Source: a virus. Taken from it: a stretch of DNA of 57,448 nt. Positions 5,858-14,785 of the stretch are shown here, one piece after another. The notes below the pieces were generated by a model, which worked only from the letters and a program-made list of their open reading frames with translations, had not been told where the DNA came from and ran no database searches. The translations under genes were made by a program, and so were the position numbers. Every line of letters begins with the position of its first letter. Position 1 is the stretch's first letter. The stretch covers positions 1 to 57,448 of IMG/VR virus record IMGVR_UViG_3300045440_000056; one strand, given 5' to 3'.

Positions 5858-8641
5858 ATGAACTACCCACCTACTCCACAAAGAAAAACTTGCGACTGTA
5901 GTGATCCTTGTATCTCTACAGATGATGTTTACTATGCTGGTCCCAATCTTCCAAACTCAGGAATCAATACTTATAATGTATTAACATCAGTTATAGAAAA
6001 GCTAGATGCTATCTATGCTGTTCCTACGTTACAGAGAGTAACGGAAATGGGTAATTACACCACTCTACCAATAATTGCAGATTCATTTGTAAAAATTGGT
6101 GGTACTTCATCTGAAATATTAGCAGCTAATGGTGATTTAATAACTGCTGGAACAAACATAACAATATCAGGAGGAATAATATCTTCAACAGGTGGAGGTG
6201 GAGATTCACCTATAACTATTGTAAATACTAACAGTCTTTTTTCAACAGGATTAACTGGTACTGGAACTGGAGCAACAGGCGCTTACGATTCTATTTTCTT
6301 TGGTACGGACGCTGGTGAAAATGCAACAGAAGCTTTTGAATCAAATTTCTTAGGTCCATTTGCTGGTAGTTTAGCAACAAATGCTTATAATTCAAATTTC
6401 TTTGGTTATTCTGCTGGCGAAGGCGCAGCAAACGCTTATCGTTCAAACTTCTTTGGTAGTGGCGCTGGTTTACTTGCAGTCAATGCTAGTTATTCAAATT
6501 TCTTTGGTACTAATGCTGGTTATCAAGTAACAGGAACAGAGGGCGAAGAATTTAGGTCAAATTTCTTTGGTTTTGATGCTGGTAATGGCGCAACCAATGC
6601 TAATGATTCAAACTTCTTTGGTAATAGTGCTGGTTATCTAGCAACTTATGCAAATACTTCAAACTTTTTTGGTAATCAAGCTGGTAGAGAAGCAACTAAT
6701 GCTGAAAACTCTAATTTTTTCGGGTATAAAACTGGCTCTTCTTTTACTGATAATAATATAGGTTCAAATAATATTATTATAGGTACAAATATTTCATTAC
6801 CAGATGCAACAGCAAATGCTATTAATTTAGGTGGTGTATTATTTAGCACAGGCACTCATTCAGATACAACAGGAGACCCATCAATTACCCCTATATCAGG
6901 AGGTAAAATAGGTATAGGAATAGTAAATCCAACAAATACATTACACATATATTCTGAAGCAGCGAATACTTCAGGTTTAAGACTTGAAAGGTTAACAAGT
7001 ACATCACCTACAAGTACTGGACAAGCGATTGGCGTTGATGCAAGTGGTAATGTTGTTACAGTTACTGGCAGTGGTGGTACACAAACATTAGCAGAAACTC
7101 TTGTATTAGGTAATAATACAGGAGGTACAGATATATTATTAAATAATGAAGACAGACTACTATTAGAAAATAATTCTTATTTAACAAAGGGGACTTATGA
7201 TTTTGGAGCTAATGGTGGTATTTCAAAAGTGTGTGGAGCGGGTTATGAAGATATGTGGCAAGCTGGTTTTAGACACGTTTTCGATGCTAACGGATTTATA
7301 AGAAATTCAACTAATTGTTTTAATCTTGTACCTGATATTGGTGCTGATGTTACACGAAGATATAAGATAGGTAGTATTTGGACTTTAGATGATTTAACTA
7401 ATTATATTTGCACAGATGCGACAGAGGGTGCTGCTGTATGGGAATTATACAAAGAGATACCTACAATACAACCTGTATCTGCAACAGAAACTGGTGTAGT
7501 AAATAATACTTCCTTACAAGAACTTGGAGGAGTTGATAAAACAATTAATGGTGTAAGAGTTGGTAGAGGGAATATTTCTGACCCTGCTTCTGAAAATACC
7601 GCAGTAGGTTATCAGGCTTTACAATCAGTTATTCATACTACAGGAGATGAAGGATATTATAACACTGCATTTGGTGATGAAGCATTAAAATCATTAACTA
7701 CTGGTAATTCAAGTAGTGCATTTGGAGATTGGGCATTAAGACTTTGTACAACAGGAACTTATAACTCAGCAATTGGAGGTGGAACATTAATGAATCTAAC
7801 TACTGGCTCATACAATCTAGCAGTAGGTGAGAATAGCCTTCTTTCTAATGTATCTGGACAAAGGAATACTGCAGTGGGTTCTTTTGCATTAAATTTAAAT
7901 ACAGGTTCTTATAATACTGCAATTGGTATGTTAGCAGGAGGATTATCAACTTCTTCAGGTAATTGGAATATACTTGTAGGAATGCAAGCTGGTAGAGATA
8001 TAAGCACAGGGAGCAACAATTTATTAATTGAAAACATAACTAATGCATCTATAACTTCAGGTAGTTTTAATATTGTATTAAATCCTAAACAAAAATCTGG
8101 TGTAACTACAGGATCTTTTAATACTATTATAGGATGCTGGGATGGGGCATTTCCAAATGCAATGGTAAATAATGTTATAATAGGAGATGGCCAAGGTAAC
8201 ATTAGATTTCGAACAACAGAGACAGGACTTACAACAGTTCCTGGTCAAACAAATGCATTGATTGAAGCAGACACCACTGGTAAGGCTGTAGTCACTAAGG
8301 AATATATTTCAGGAGTTGTAAAACCATACAAAGTGTATACAGCTTTATTAACAAGATCTGGAGCTACCGCACCAAGTCCAACTGTTTTAGAAAATACAAT
8401 AGGTACAATTACTTGTAGTTATGATCAGCTTGGTATATATCATATAAACTCATCAGGGTTATTTACCTTAAATAAGACAATGGTTTTTGTTGGAAACAAT
8501 TCTTTTGGACTTTTTGGTAATACTTTAGGTGCATCAAGAATGGATAATAATAGAGTAGTTATTGTTCAAACTACAACTTCAGGTACAAATGACGAAGATT
8601 GGATCGAACCAGTTTCTATAGAAATAAGAGTATATAATTAA
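5858..8641 (+). CDS. Long trimeric-type fibre with two beta-repeat heads, 927 aa
   Basis: Residues 1-60 hold a Cys cluster (CDCSDPC) and docking motif B (YYAGPNLPNSGINTYNVLTS). About residues 141-295 are nine imperfect units of about 17 residues, each centred on SNFFG followed by AG and an AxNA turn. About residues 581-745 are a second, different repeat array of TAVGYQAL / NTAIGMLAGG type. That array resembles the beta-roll repeats of YadA-like trimeric adhesin heads and phage fibres. Residues about 805-927 form a C-terminal beta knob. The architecture (dock, shaft of repeats, knob) is that of a tail or head fibre. The segments between the arrays contain further beta fibre modules (LRLERLTSTSPTSTGQAIGV). 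It is followed by a gap containing a promoter-like element. Confidence 0.8.
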   Translation: MNYPPTPQRKTCDCSDPCISTDDVYYAGPNLPNSGINTYNVLTSVIEKLDAIYAVPTLQRVTEMGNYTTLPIIADSFVKIGGTSSEILAANGDLITAGTNITISGGIISSTGGGGDSPITIVNTNSLFSTGLTGTGTGATGAYDSIFFGTDAGENATEAFESNFLGPFAGSLATNAYNSNFFGYSAGEGAANAYRSNFFGSGAGLLAVNASYSNFFGTNAGYQVTGTEGEEFRSNFFGFDAGNGATNANDSNFFGNSAGYLATYANTSNFFGNQAGREATNAENSNFFGYKTGSSFTDNNIGSNNIIIGTNISLPDATANAINLGGVLFSTGTHSDTTGDPSITPISGGKIGIGIVNPTNTLHIYSEAANTSGLRLERLTSTSPTSTGQAIGVDASGNVVTVTGSGGTQTLAETLVLGNNTGGTDILLNNEDRLLLENNSYLTKGTYDFGANGGISKVCGAGYEDMWQAGFRHVFDANGFIRNSTNCFNLVPDIGADVTRRYKIGSIWTLDDLTNYICTDATEGAAVWELYKEIPTIQPVSATETGVVNNTSLQELGGVDKTINGVRVGRGNISDPASENTAVGYQALQSVIHTTGDEGYYNTAFGDEALKSLTTGNSSSAFGDWALRLCTTGTYNSAIGGGTLMNLTTGSYNLAVGENSLLSNVSGQRNTAVGSFALNLNTGSYNTAIGMLAGGLSTSSGNWNILVGMQAGRDISTGSNNLLIENITNASITSGSFNIVLNPKQKSGVTTGSFNTIIGCWDGAFPNAMVNNVIIGDGQGNIRFRTTETGLTTVPGQTNALIEADTTGKAVVTKEYISGVVKPYKVYTALLTRSGATAPSPTVLENTIGTITCSYDQLGIYHINSSGLFTLNKTMVFVGNNSFGLFGNTLGASRMDNNRVVIVQTTTSGTNDEDWIEPVSIEIRVYN
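6280..6740 (+). repeat. SNFFG-type tandem beta repeats within the 927-aa fibre
   Basis: Nine coding units of about 51 bp encode (S/N)xFFG...AG...A.NA. The nucleotide sequence TCAAATTTCTTTGG or close variants recurs in most units. Confidence 0.85.
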
Positions 8642-8699
8642 ATAGCTATATTATAAACTTTAATTAATTGCAACACACTGTAAACTAATTTATAATAGT

Positions 8700-8707
8700 T
8701 AACTTTG
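8700..8707 (+). promoter_or_regulatory. Bacteroidota-type -7 promoter element TAACTTTG
   Basis: TAACTTTG matches the TAnnTTTG -7 element of Bacteroidota housekeeping promoters and lies 43 bases before the ATG at 8750 in the only sizeable gap of the island. The -33 position (8677-8680, ACTG) matches TTTG only in its last two bases, so the promoter is moderately supported. It would serve the mini-gene, the collagen-like fibre and the BspA-type adhesin. Confidence 0.5.
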
Positions 8708-8749
8708 TATACAATAAGAATATATATTTTATTACTTAAAATTTAAAAA

Positions 8750-8887
8750 ATGAGAGCAAATTCACAACAGATAGGTCAAAGTCAGAAAGTTAAATTGCTT
8801 TCTACTATTTCTAAACAAATAGAACAATTGACAAAAGTCATAGGTAGGAATACTATTACAACAACCACTACAACCACTGTAGTTTAA
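8750..8887 (+). CDS. 45-residue mini-protein: docking motif C plus poly-Thr tail
   Basis: It begins MRANSQQIGQSQKVKLLSTI, continues SKQIEQLTKVIG and ends NTITTTTTTTVV. The first 30 residues align with the start of the next gene (8907): QIG, a six-residue spacer, LLS, one residue, ISKQ, then LT.V. It is thus the bare N-terminal module of a fibre with a Thr stub and no shaft or head. It follows a promoter-like element and ends 19 bases before the collagen-like fibre, so both are probably co-expressed. It may occupy the same docking sites as the full fibre or be a relic. The pattern of base plus poly-Thr stub recurs at 2388-2681. Confidence 0.65.
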   Translation: MRANSQQIGQSQKVKLLSTISKQIEQLTKVIGRNTITTTTTTTVV

Positions 8888-8906
8888 TTATATAAAATAT
8901 AAAAAA

Positions 8907-9866
8907 ATGGCAACACCAAGTAAACAAATAGGATGGGGAACAGAAGAAAATCTTCTATCATTTATTTCTAAACAATTAGGACATTTAACTAATGTAGCAT
9001 ATAACTCAGGTGGAGGTGGTGGAGGTGTAGGACCTGCTGGACCTCAAGGAGTACAAGGGCCTGCAGGACCATTAGGACCTGTTGGACCTGCTGGATTAGA
9101 ATGGCAAGGAGCTTGGGTTTCTGGAACATCTTATATTGCAGATGATGCTGTTGGATATAATGGAGCTTCTTGGTTCTGTATACTAGCTACATCAGGAACT
9201 ACACCTCCAAACTTAGCTACAACAAATTGGGCATTATTGGCTTCTCAAGGAGCACAAGGACCCACTGGAGCACAAGGACCCACTGGAGCACAAGGACCTG
9301 CAGGTAGTCTTGTACCTATAGTTGCAAGTGCTCCACTTACGGGTGGAACTATAACAACAAGTGGAACAATAGGTATATCTCAAGCTACAGCAAGTGTTGA
9401 TGGATATTTATCTTCAGGAGACTTTAATACATTTAGTGGTAAAGCAAATGTAGACTCACAGGTATTCACAGGAACACCATCACTTCCTATTGGAACTATA
9501 GGGGTAACACAAGCTGTAGGAACAAACAATACAACACTTGCTACAACAGAATTTGTTGTAGCAGCAGCAAACAACAGACTTGTAGTTGAAACAGCATTAC
9601 CATACTCAATAACAAATGTAAATAGTGGAGGTATAATTATATTCACAGCATCTGCTTCATTAGAAATTCCATTATTACTTGCTAATGGATTTGAATGTAC
9701 ATTTGTAACACTTGATGGTGTGACATTAACAGTACCTGCAGTGGCAGGAATTACATTAAACAATGCAACAAATCCTACTGGAAGCAATGTATTAGCACCG
9801 AAATCAAGTTTTACATTAAAGAGAATGATAGCAACAAACACATTCATAGCAACAGGAAACCTATAA
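8907..9866 (+). CDS. Collagen-like tail fibre with carbohydrate-binding-like module, 319 aa
   Basis: Residues 1-34 are docking motif C (KQIGWGTEENLLSFISKQLG). A Gly run follows, then collagen-like G-P-x/G-x-Q triplets (about 42-62). Residues 64-112 (WQGAWVSGTSYIADDAVGYN, then SWFCILATS and TNWALLASQ) resemble the CBM5/12-like aromatic modules common in phage fibres and chitinases. A second collagen run (about 113-131) precedes a beta region. That region includes the frequent tail-fibre motif ending GTNNTTLATTEFV (about 200-215) and a C-terminal beta domain ending IATGNL. The likely role is a trimeric fibre binding a host polysaccharide. It ends 2 bases before the BspA-type gene. Confidence 0.8.
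   Translation: MATPSKQIGWGTEENLLSFISKQLGHLTNVAYNSGGGGGGVGPAGPQGVQGPAGPLGPVGPAGLEWQGAWVSGTSYIADDAVGYNGASWFCILATSGTTPPNLATTNWALLASQGAQGPTGAQGPTGAQGPAGSLVPIVASAPLTGGTITTSGTIGISQATASVDGYLSSGDFNTFSGKANVDSQVFTGTPSLPIGTIGVTQAVGTNNTTLATTEFVVAAANNRLVVETALPYSITNVNSGGIIIFTASASLEIPLLLANGFECTFVTLDGVTLTVPAVAGITLNNATNPTGSNVLAPKSSFTLKRMIATNTFIATGNL
9249..9299 (+). repeat. 18-bp tandem repeat in the collagen-like segment
   Basis: GGAGCACAAGGACCCACT is present at 9249-9266 and 9267-9284, with a partial third copy to 9299, encoding Gly-Ala-Gln-Gly-Pro-Thr triplets. Confidence 0.85.
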
Positions 9867-9868
9867 TT

Positions 9869-12800
9869 ATGAATAACTTAGCATTCCAAATATACGGAAC
9901 AAAAAAAGCAACTCCCTTTCAATCTGTTTGGAAGACAGATAATATTGCTTTAGGAGCTGACACAGCTAATAAAACAGCATCAACGTTACCTTCTGATTGG
10001 GCACTTGCACCTGGTGGAACAAATCTATTAACAGGGGGATATACTCATAATGGTTCAGGTTCAAGTGTATTACTATTTCCAATTAGTAGTGCTGCATTTC
10101 AGAATTATCAAATAATATGTACGCTTTCAGCAGGTTCAACAGGTTCAGTTGTAATTAGCTTGGGAAATGTGTCTAGTGCTTCGTTATCTGATTCTAGTAC
10201 TACAATAATCCTAACTCCAACAGCTGGTTCAGGTACACTATCAATTACACCAGTAAATTTTGTTGGAACTGTATCGCTAAGTGTAAAAGCAAGTTCCTCA
10301 GCAGCTAATCAAATACAACTACCAATAACTAGTATTCCTGTTGGAAAATCAATATGGATAGACTGGGGTGATAATAGTTACACTAATGCAAATAATTCTA
10401 ACTACACTGCAAATATAATACACACATACGCAATACCAGGACAATATACAGTAAGAATATTAGGAGATAATTTTAGTTTTGGATTTGGGAGTACTAATAG
10501 TGTCAATGATAGATTAAAAATAAAGTCTATATCTAGTTGGGGTAAATTAAAAATGGGGTCATCTTCTTTTAATGGATGTTCTAATGTAACTATGTCTGGA
10601 ATAACTGATGTTCCTGATTTAATTGGAGTAACTAACTTATCAAATGCATTTAATACTTGTTCTAACTTAACTACTGTTGGTAGAATGAATGAATGGAATA
10701 TGAGTAGTGTTACTAACCTACTTGGAATGTTTAGCAATTCAGGTAATTTTAATCAATGTATAGGTGGTTGGAATGTATCTAATGTTACTACTTTTGAAGG
10801 AATGTTTTATAATTGTTTGGAATTTAACAATGGAGATAACAGTACTCCAATAAATAATTGGATATTAAATACAACATCATCAGTGTCATTAAACTATCCA
10901 TTTATTAATTGTAGAAAATTCAATAGATACATAGGTGATTGGAATACATCTAAAGTGAATATGATGGCAGACATGTTTCAAGGAGCTACAGTATTCAATA
11001 ATGGATTTGCTGCTGGTGTTGGAACAGGAAACCAATTAAATTGGGATACATCTTCTTGTACTAATATGAGTAGAATGTTTGTTGGTGCACCTGCATTCAA
11101 CTCTAACGTATCATCATTTAATGTATCTAAAGTTACAACATTTAATCAAATGTTTACTTATTGTAATGCATTTAATAATGGATTTGCATCTGGAGTAGCT
11201 AATCAATTACCTTGGAATATTTCTTCTGCTACTAACATGACTAGTATGTTCCAAAACTGTACAGCATTCAACTCAAACTTAGGAACAGGAACAACACAAT
11301 GGGACGTTAGTAAGGTAACCACGTTTGCAAGCATGTTCAGTGGAGCTACAGCATTTAATAATGGAAGTGATACAGCTCCTATTAATAATTGGGCTATAGG
11401 TGGTAATATAACAGGAACAATTAGTATGTCTGGTATGTTTGTTAATGCATCTAATTTCAATATGCCTATTAGCAACTGGAATATGACTAAGGTAACTAAT
11501 ACAAGTTCTATGTTTGCTAACACCAATGTATTCAACCAATCATTATTTAATTGGGAAAGAGCAGGATCTACAATGGGTAATGTTACAGATATGAGCAGTA
11601 TGTTTACTAGCGCTTCTGTATTCAATCAAAATATAGGAGCATGGAATGTAAGTAATGTGACAACATTTGCAAGTATGTTTAATGGAGCTACCGCCTTTAA
11701 CAATAACGGAAGTTCTGATATAAATAATTGGGCTATAAACACTGTGTCTAATGTTACCATGGGTAATATGTTTGTTAATGCATCTAATTTCAATATGCCT
11801 ATTAGCAACTGGAATATGACTAAAGTAAACAATACAGCAGGTATGTTTAATGGAACAACACTGTTTAATCAACCTTTAGCTAACTGGGAAAGAGCTGGGT
11901 CTACAACAGGCAATATTACCGCCATGCAATCTATGTTCCAAGGTGCTTCTGCATTCAATCAGGATATTAGTTCTTGGAATGTAAATAAAGTGACTAATTT
12001 TGGATATATGTTTAGGTCAGCATTAGCATTTACTAACGGAGACAACAATCAAGAGAATCCAATAACTTTTAGGGTAGGTATAAATGGTTGGAATATAAAT
12101 ACTACTGCTACATCAGTTAATATGGCTGGTATGTTTTTTGGAACAAGAGATTTTAATAGAAATATTAATAGTTGGAATGTTAGTAAAGTAACTAGTATGA
12201 GTGAAATGTTCAATTCAACAACAACATTTAATCAATCTCTTAACTCTTGGAATACAGTTAGTGTAGTTGAAATGGTAGGAATGTTTGAATTAGCTACTGC
12301 TTTTAATGAACCTATTGATAATTGGAACATGAGTAATGTAACTGCAACACGATATATGTTTAATGGAGCTACCATTTTTAATCAGCCCTTATCAAATTGG
12401 GAAAGAAACACTGTAGGAAATGTATCTACAATGGCTAAGGTTACTAGTATGAATAATATGTTTAGTAATGCTATTGCATTTAATAAAAATATAGGTAACT
12501 GGAATGTAAGTAATGTTGCTAACTTTAGTAGTTTTATGATAGGAAAAACATCTGCTAATTTCTTATCAACTAACCTAGATGCGATATATAACGGATGGAT
12601 AGTAAATGGTGTTAAACCAAACATATCAATAAGTTTTGGAACAGCTAAGTATTCACAAGCTGGTAAAACTGGGAAAGATGCATTATTAGCAAGTCCAAAT
12701 AACTGGACAATAACAGATGGAGGAAATGAAAATGTATTAGTTCTAGATGCAGGAAATCCATTATCATATCCAGGAACAGGAACAACATGGACAGATTTAA

Positions 12801-13381
12801 GTGGTAATAACAATAATGGAACCCTTATAAATGGACCAACTTTTGATTCTGCAAATGGAGGAAGTATTGTATTTAATGGAGTGAGTCAATATGTAAATTG
12901 TGGTAATGCTTCTAATTTAAAATTTACAAATAACTTCACAATTAATGTATGGGTAAAATTTAATTCATTATTGGGTCCTCAAGCAATAATTTCCAATAAT
13001 GAAAATGGAGGTTATGGAATACTTGCTAATTCGGCTAGTAGTAGATTAGAAACTTTCTACTGGATAAACGGAAGTTATAGAAAGGCTGGAGAGGATATGG
13101 TAAATTACAATACATCTTCATGGTTTAATATATCGGTAACTTTTAATGGAAGTAATGTTTTATTTTACAGAAATGGAAATTTAATACAAAGTGTTTCTGC
13201 AATAGGAACTGTTTCTACAAATAATCTACCGTTACTAATAGGGGCAAACCCAAACATATCTGGAAATTATGAGGATTTTTTTAATGGTAAAATTTCTCAA
13301 GTACAAACATATAATAAAGTGTTAACACCAACAGAATTGCTAGCAAACTTTAACGCAACAAAAGGAAGATATGGATTATAA
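9869..13381 (+). CDS. Giant BspA/DUF285-repeat adhesin with PKD-like and LamG-like domains, 1170 aa
   Basis: Residues 1-155 are a beta N-terminus with no docking motif of families A-C. Residues 159-197 contain IDWGDNSYTN and HTYAIPGQYTVRI, a PKD-like signature. Residues about 225-910 hold more than 20 repeats of the DUF285/BspA-like type (FNQ, then W(N/D), then VT, then a short gap and MF, every 25-40 residues). These repeats occur in Bacteroidota, Treponema and mycoplasma surface proteins. Residues about 956-1170 look like a concanavalin-A/LamG fold: TWTDLSGNNNNGTLINGP, GGSIVFNG, FTINVWVKF, VLFYRNG and IGANPNISG. It is the last gene before a strong terminator. The likely role is a host-surface-binding decoration. 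No transmembrane segment or signal peptide is visible, in keeping with a virion protein made in the cytoplasm. Confidence 0.8.
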   Translation: MNNLAFQIYGTKKATPFQSVWKTDNIALGADTANKTASTLPSDWALAPGGTNLLTGGYTHNGSGSSVLLFPISSAAFQNYQIICTLSAGSTGSVVISLGNVSSASLSDSSTTIILTPTAGSGTLSITPVNFVGTVSLSVKASSSAANQIQLPITSIPVGKSIWIDWGDNSYTNANNSNYTANIIHTYAIPGQYTVRILGDNFSFGFGSTNSVNDRLKIKSISSWGKLKMGSSSFNGCSNVTMSGITDVPDLIGVTNLSNAFNTCSNLTTVGRMNEWNMSSVTNLLGMFSNSGNFNQCIGGWNVSNVTTFEGMFYNCLEFNNGDNSTPINNWILNTTSSVSLNYPFINCRKFNRYIGDWNTSKVNMMADMFQGATVFNNGFAAGVGTGNQLNWDTSSCTNMSRMFVGAPAFNSNVSSFNVSKVTTFNQMFTYCNAFNNGFASGVANQLPWNISSATNMTSMFQNCTAFNSNLGTGTTQWDVSKVTTFASMFSGATAFNNGSDTAPINNWAIGGNITGTISMSGMFVNASNFNMPISNWNMTKVTNTSSMFANTNVFNQSLFNWERAGSTMGNVTDMSSMFTSASVFNQNIGAWNVSNVTTFASMFNGATAFNNNGSSDINNWAINTVSNVTMGNMFVNASNFNMPISNWNMTKVNNTAGMFNGTTLFNQPLANWERAGSTTGNITAMQSMFQGASAFNQDISSWNVNKVTNFGYMFRSALAFTNGDNNQENPITFRVGINGWNINTTATSVNMAGMFFGTRDFNRNINSWNVSKVTSMSEMFNSTTTFNQSLNSWNTVSVVEMVGMFELATAFNEPIDNWNMSNVTATRYMFNGATIFNQPLSNWERNTVGNVSTMAKVTSMNNMFSNAIAFNKNIGNWNVSNVANFSSFMIGKTSANFLSTNLDAIYNGWIVNGVKPNISISFGTAKYSQAGKTGKDALLASPNNWTITDGGNENVLVLDAGNPLSYPGTGTTWTDLSGNNNNGTLINGPTFDSANGGSIVFNGVSQYVNCGNASNLKFTNNFTINVWVKFNSLLGPQAIISNNENGGYGILANSASSRLETFYWINGSYRKAGEDMVNYNTSSWFNISVTFNGSNVLFYRNGNLIQSVSAIGTVSTNNLPLLIGANPNISGNYEDFFNGKISQVQTYNKVLTPTELLANFNATKGRYGL
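11434..11490 (+). repeat. 57-bp exact direct repeat, copy 1
   Basis: Bases 11434-11490 are identical to 11767-11823, 333 bp downstream. The duplicated unit of about 111 residues spans several DUF285 repeats and continues with weaker similarity into a WERAGST segment. Confidence 0.85.
11767..11823 (+). repeat. 57-bp exact direct repeat, copy 2
   Basis: Identical to 11434-11490; marks a segmental in-frame duplication inside the BspA-like repeat region. Confidence 0.85.
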
Positions 13382-13391
13382 TAATATAAAA

Positions 13392-13450
13392 AAATCTGAG
13401 TTTGTTGGTTTTCTTAGATTTTCTCCTCAAGATATTCTTGGGGAGTTTTT
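13392..13450 (+). terminator. Double hairpin terminator closing the adhesin island
   Basis: A first hairpin pairs AAATCTGAG (13392-13400) with CTTAGATTT (13413-13421). The second is the canonical terminator: CTCCTCAAGA (13423-13432), loop TAT, TCTTGGGGAG (13436-13445), then TTTTT (13446-13450). It separates the adhesin genes from the tail operon that begins at 13560. Confidence 0.85.
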
Positions 13451-13499
13451 GTTTTATAACTATTTTGATTATAAAGAATAACCTATTTAGTTAAATTTA

Positions 13500-13531
13500 T
13501 TTGGATAGTAAGAAAACTATTTTTATCTTTA
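13500..13531 (+). promoter_or_regulatory. Probable Bacteroidota-type promoter of the tail operon
   Basis: TTTG at 13500-13503 is followed after 20 bases by TATCTTTA at 13524-13531. This matches the TTTG-N19-21-TAnnTTTG consensus except for the last base. The expected transcription start is about 20 bases before the ATG at 13560, and a terminator lies directly upstream. Confidence 0.6.
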
Positions 13532-13559
13532 CCCTAATTTTAAGTAAACTAAACTAAAT

Positions 13560-14783
13560 ATGACTGAGAATCAAGATTTATTATTCAAGTTAGAAGAGTT
13601 GTTGAAGCAAAAGAAAAGTAAAAAGTTCTATGCAGAAAGATTAGGAATAAGTGAAAATGAAGTGAATGAACTTCTTAAAGAACTTAGAGAGAAAGATGAT
13701 TTACCAATTGAACTATCTCCTAGTTATAAAGAAGAATTACGTAAGGTAAATGTTGAGAAGGGTACAATAGAAAGTACTATCACTAGTGACTTTGATCCAA
13801 AAGATGATATTGAACTAGCAGCATTGCACAAAATAAATTTAGATAAATACATCATTACCAACTACTGGTCTAAGATGTTACCAAGTGGGAAGTTTACTTC
13901 TTCTGTCTTTAGTAAAAAGAAACAACCACAAGATTACTCCCCTGAAGACTTTGCTAAGTTTTTAGAAAACTACAAACCAAACAATATAGATGTTGTTAAA
14001 CCAGAAAATCATCTCACTAAAGAACATGTAGATGTAGAGATATCTATTTCTGATTTCCATTTAGCTAAGAAACATGTAGATGGAGATAATGATCCTGCAA
14101 GTAGAGCATTGAGATATTTTAATGTAGCACAATCTTTGATAATAAAGGTGAGAGCTAATTACAATATAGACACTGTTATCCTTCCTATATCGAATGATTT
14201 CTTCCATACTGATAACTACCAACATCAAACTACAAATGGTACCCCACAGGACACTATAATAGATTATGCAGATGAATATGAATTAGGCTTTGCAGTTCTT
14301 GTAGATACAATCAATATGTTGAGACAGAATGCAAATGATGTAAAGGTGATACTTGTACAGGGTAATCATGACAGAACTAAATCATTCTACCTAGCACATG
14401 CACTAGATGTGTATTTCAAAGACTACTTTGATGTAGAGTTTGATAGATCACACAGTACAATAAAAGGACTTACAGTTGGTAATACATTCATAGGATGGCA
14501 CCATGGTAATTGTAAACTAGATGATCTTCCTTTATTGTTTGCAACACATACTAAATTTAGTCATCAGTTTGGAGATGCTAATTACAGAGAGATACATACA
14601 GGTGATAAACATCACTACATGGCAAAAGAGATTAAAGGAGTGAGAATACAACAAATGCCTAGCTTATCTGGTACAGATAGATGGCACCTAGATAATAACT
14701 TCGTACACTCAGTACGAGCAGCTCTTGCTCTAGTTTATGATAGAAAGCTAGGAAAGATAGCAGAGTTTGAAACACGAATATAA
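13560..14783 (+). CDS. Calcineurin-like metallophosphoesterase with N-terminal helix-turn-helix, 407 aa
   Basis: Residues 1-50 look like a small HTH (KKFYAERLGISENEVNELLK). From about residue 160 there is a metallophosphoesterase core. Its motifs are DFHLAKKH (Asp165, His167), SNDFFHTDN, GNHD at 268-271 in LVQGNHDRTKS, GWHHGN and HTGDKHH near 348. These match the two-metal ligands of the family, with GDxxD altered to NDFFHTD and the final GHxH altered to GDKHH. It could cleave DNA ends or a phosphoester, and the N-terminal HTH hints at nucleic acid. It opens the tail operon, 2 bases before the next gene, so it may act in DNA packaging or ejection instead of replication. The exact substrate cannot be read from sequence. 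Confidence 0.8.
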   Translation: MTENQDLLFKLEELLKQKKSKKFYAERLGISENEVNELLKELREKDDLPIELSPSYKEELRKVNVEKGTIESTITSDFDPKDDIELAALHKINLDKYIITNYWSKMLPSGKFTSSVFSKKKQPQDYSPEDFAKFLENYKPNNIDVVKPENHLTKEHVDVEISISDFHLAKKHVDGDNDPASRALRYFNVAQSLIIKVRANYNIDTVILPISNDFFHTDNYQHQTTNGTPQDTIIDYADEYELGFAVLVDTINMLRQNANDVKVILVQGNHDRTKSFYLAHALDVYFKDYFDVEFDRSHSTIKGLTVGNTFIGWHHGNCKLDDLPLLFATHTKFSHQFGDANYREIHTGDKHHYMAKEIKGVRIQQMPSLSGTDRWHLDNNFVHSVRAALALVYDRKLGKIAEFETRI

Positions 14784-14785
14784 CT

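Noticed and set aside
9380-9847. Long minus-strand open frame opposite the collagen-like fibre
   Set aside because: It is antisense to a convincing coding sequence, has no leader or gene context, and its protein is a hydrophobic low-complexity shadow of the plus-strand codon pattern. The same holds for the antisense frames at 11203-11625, 12382-12813 and 52186-52641.
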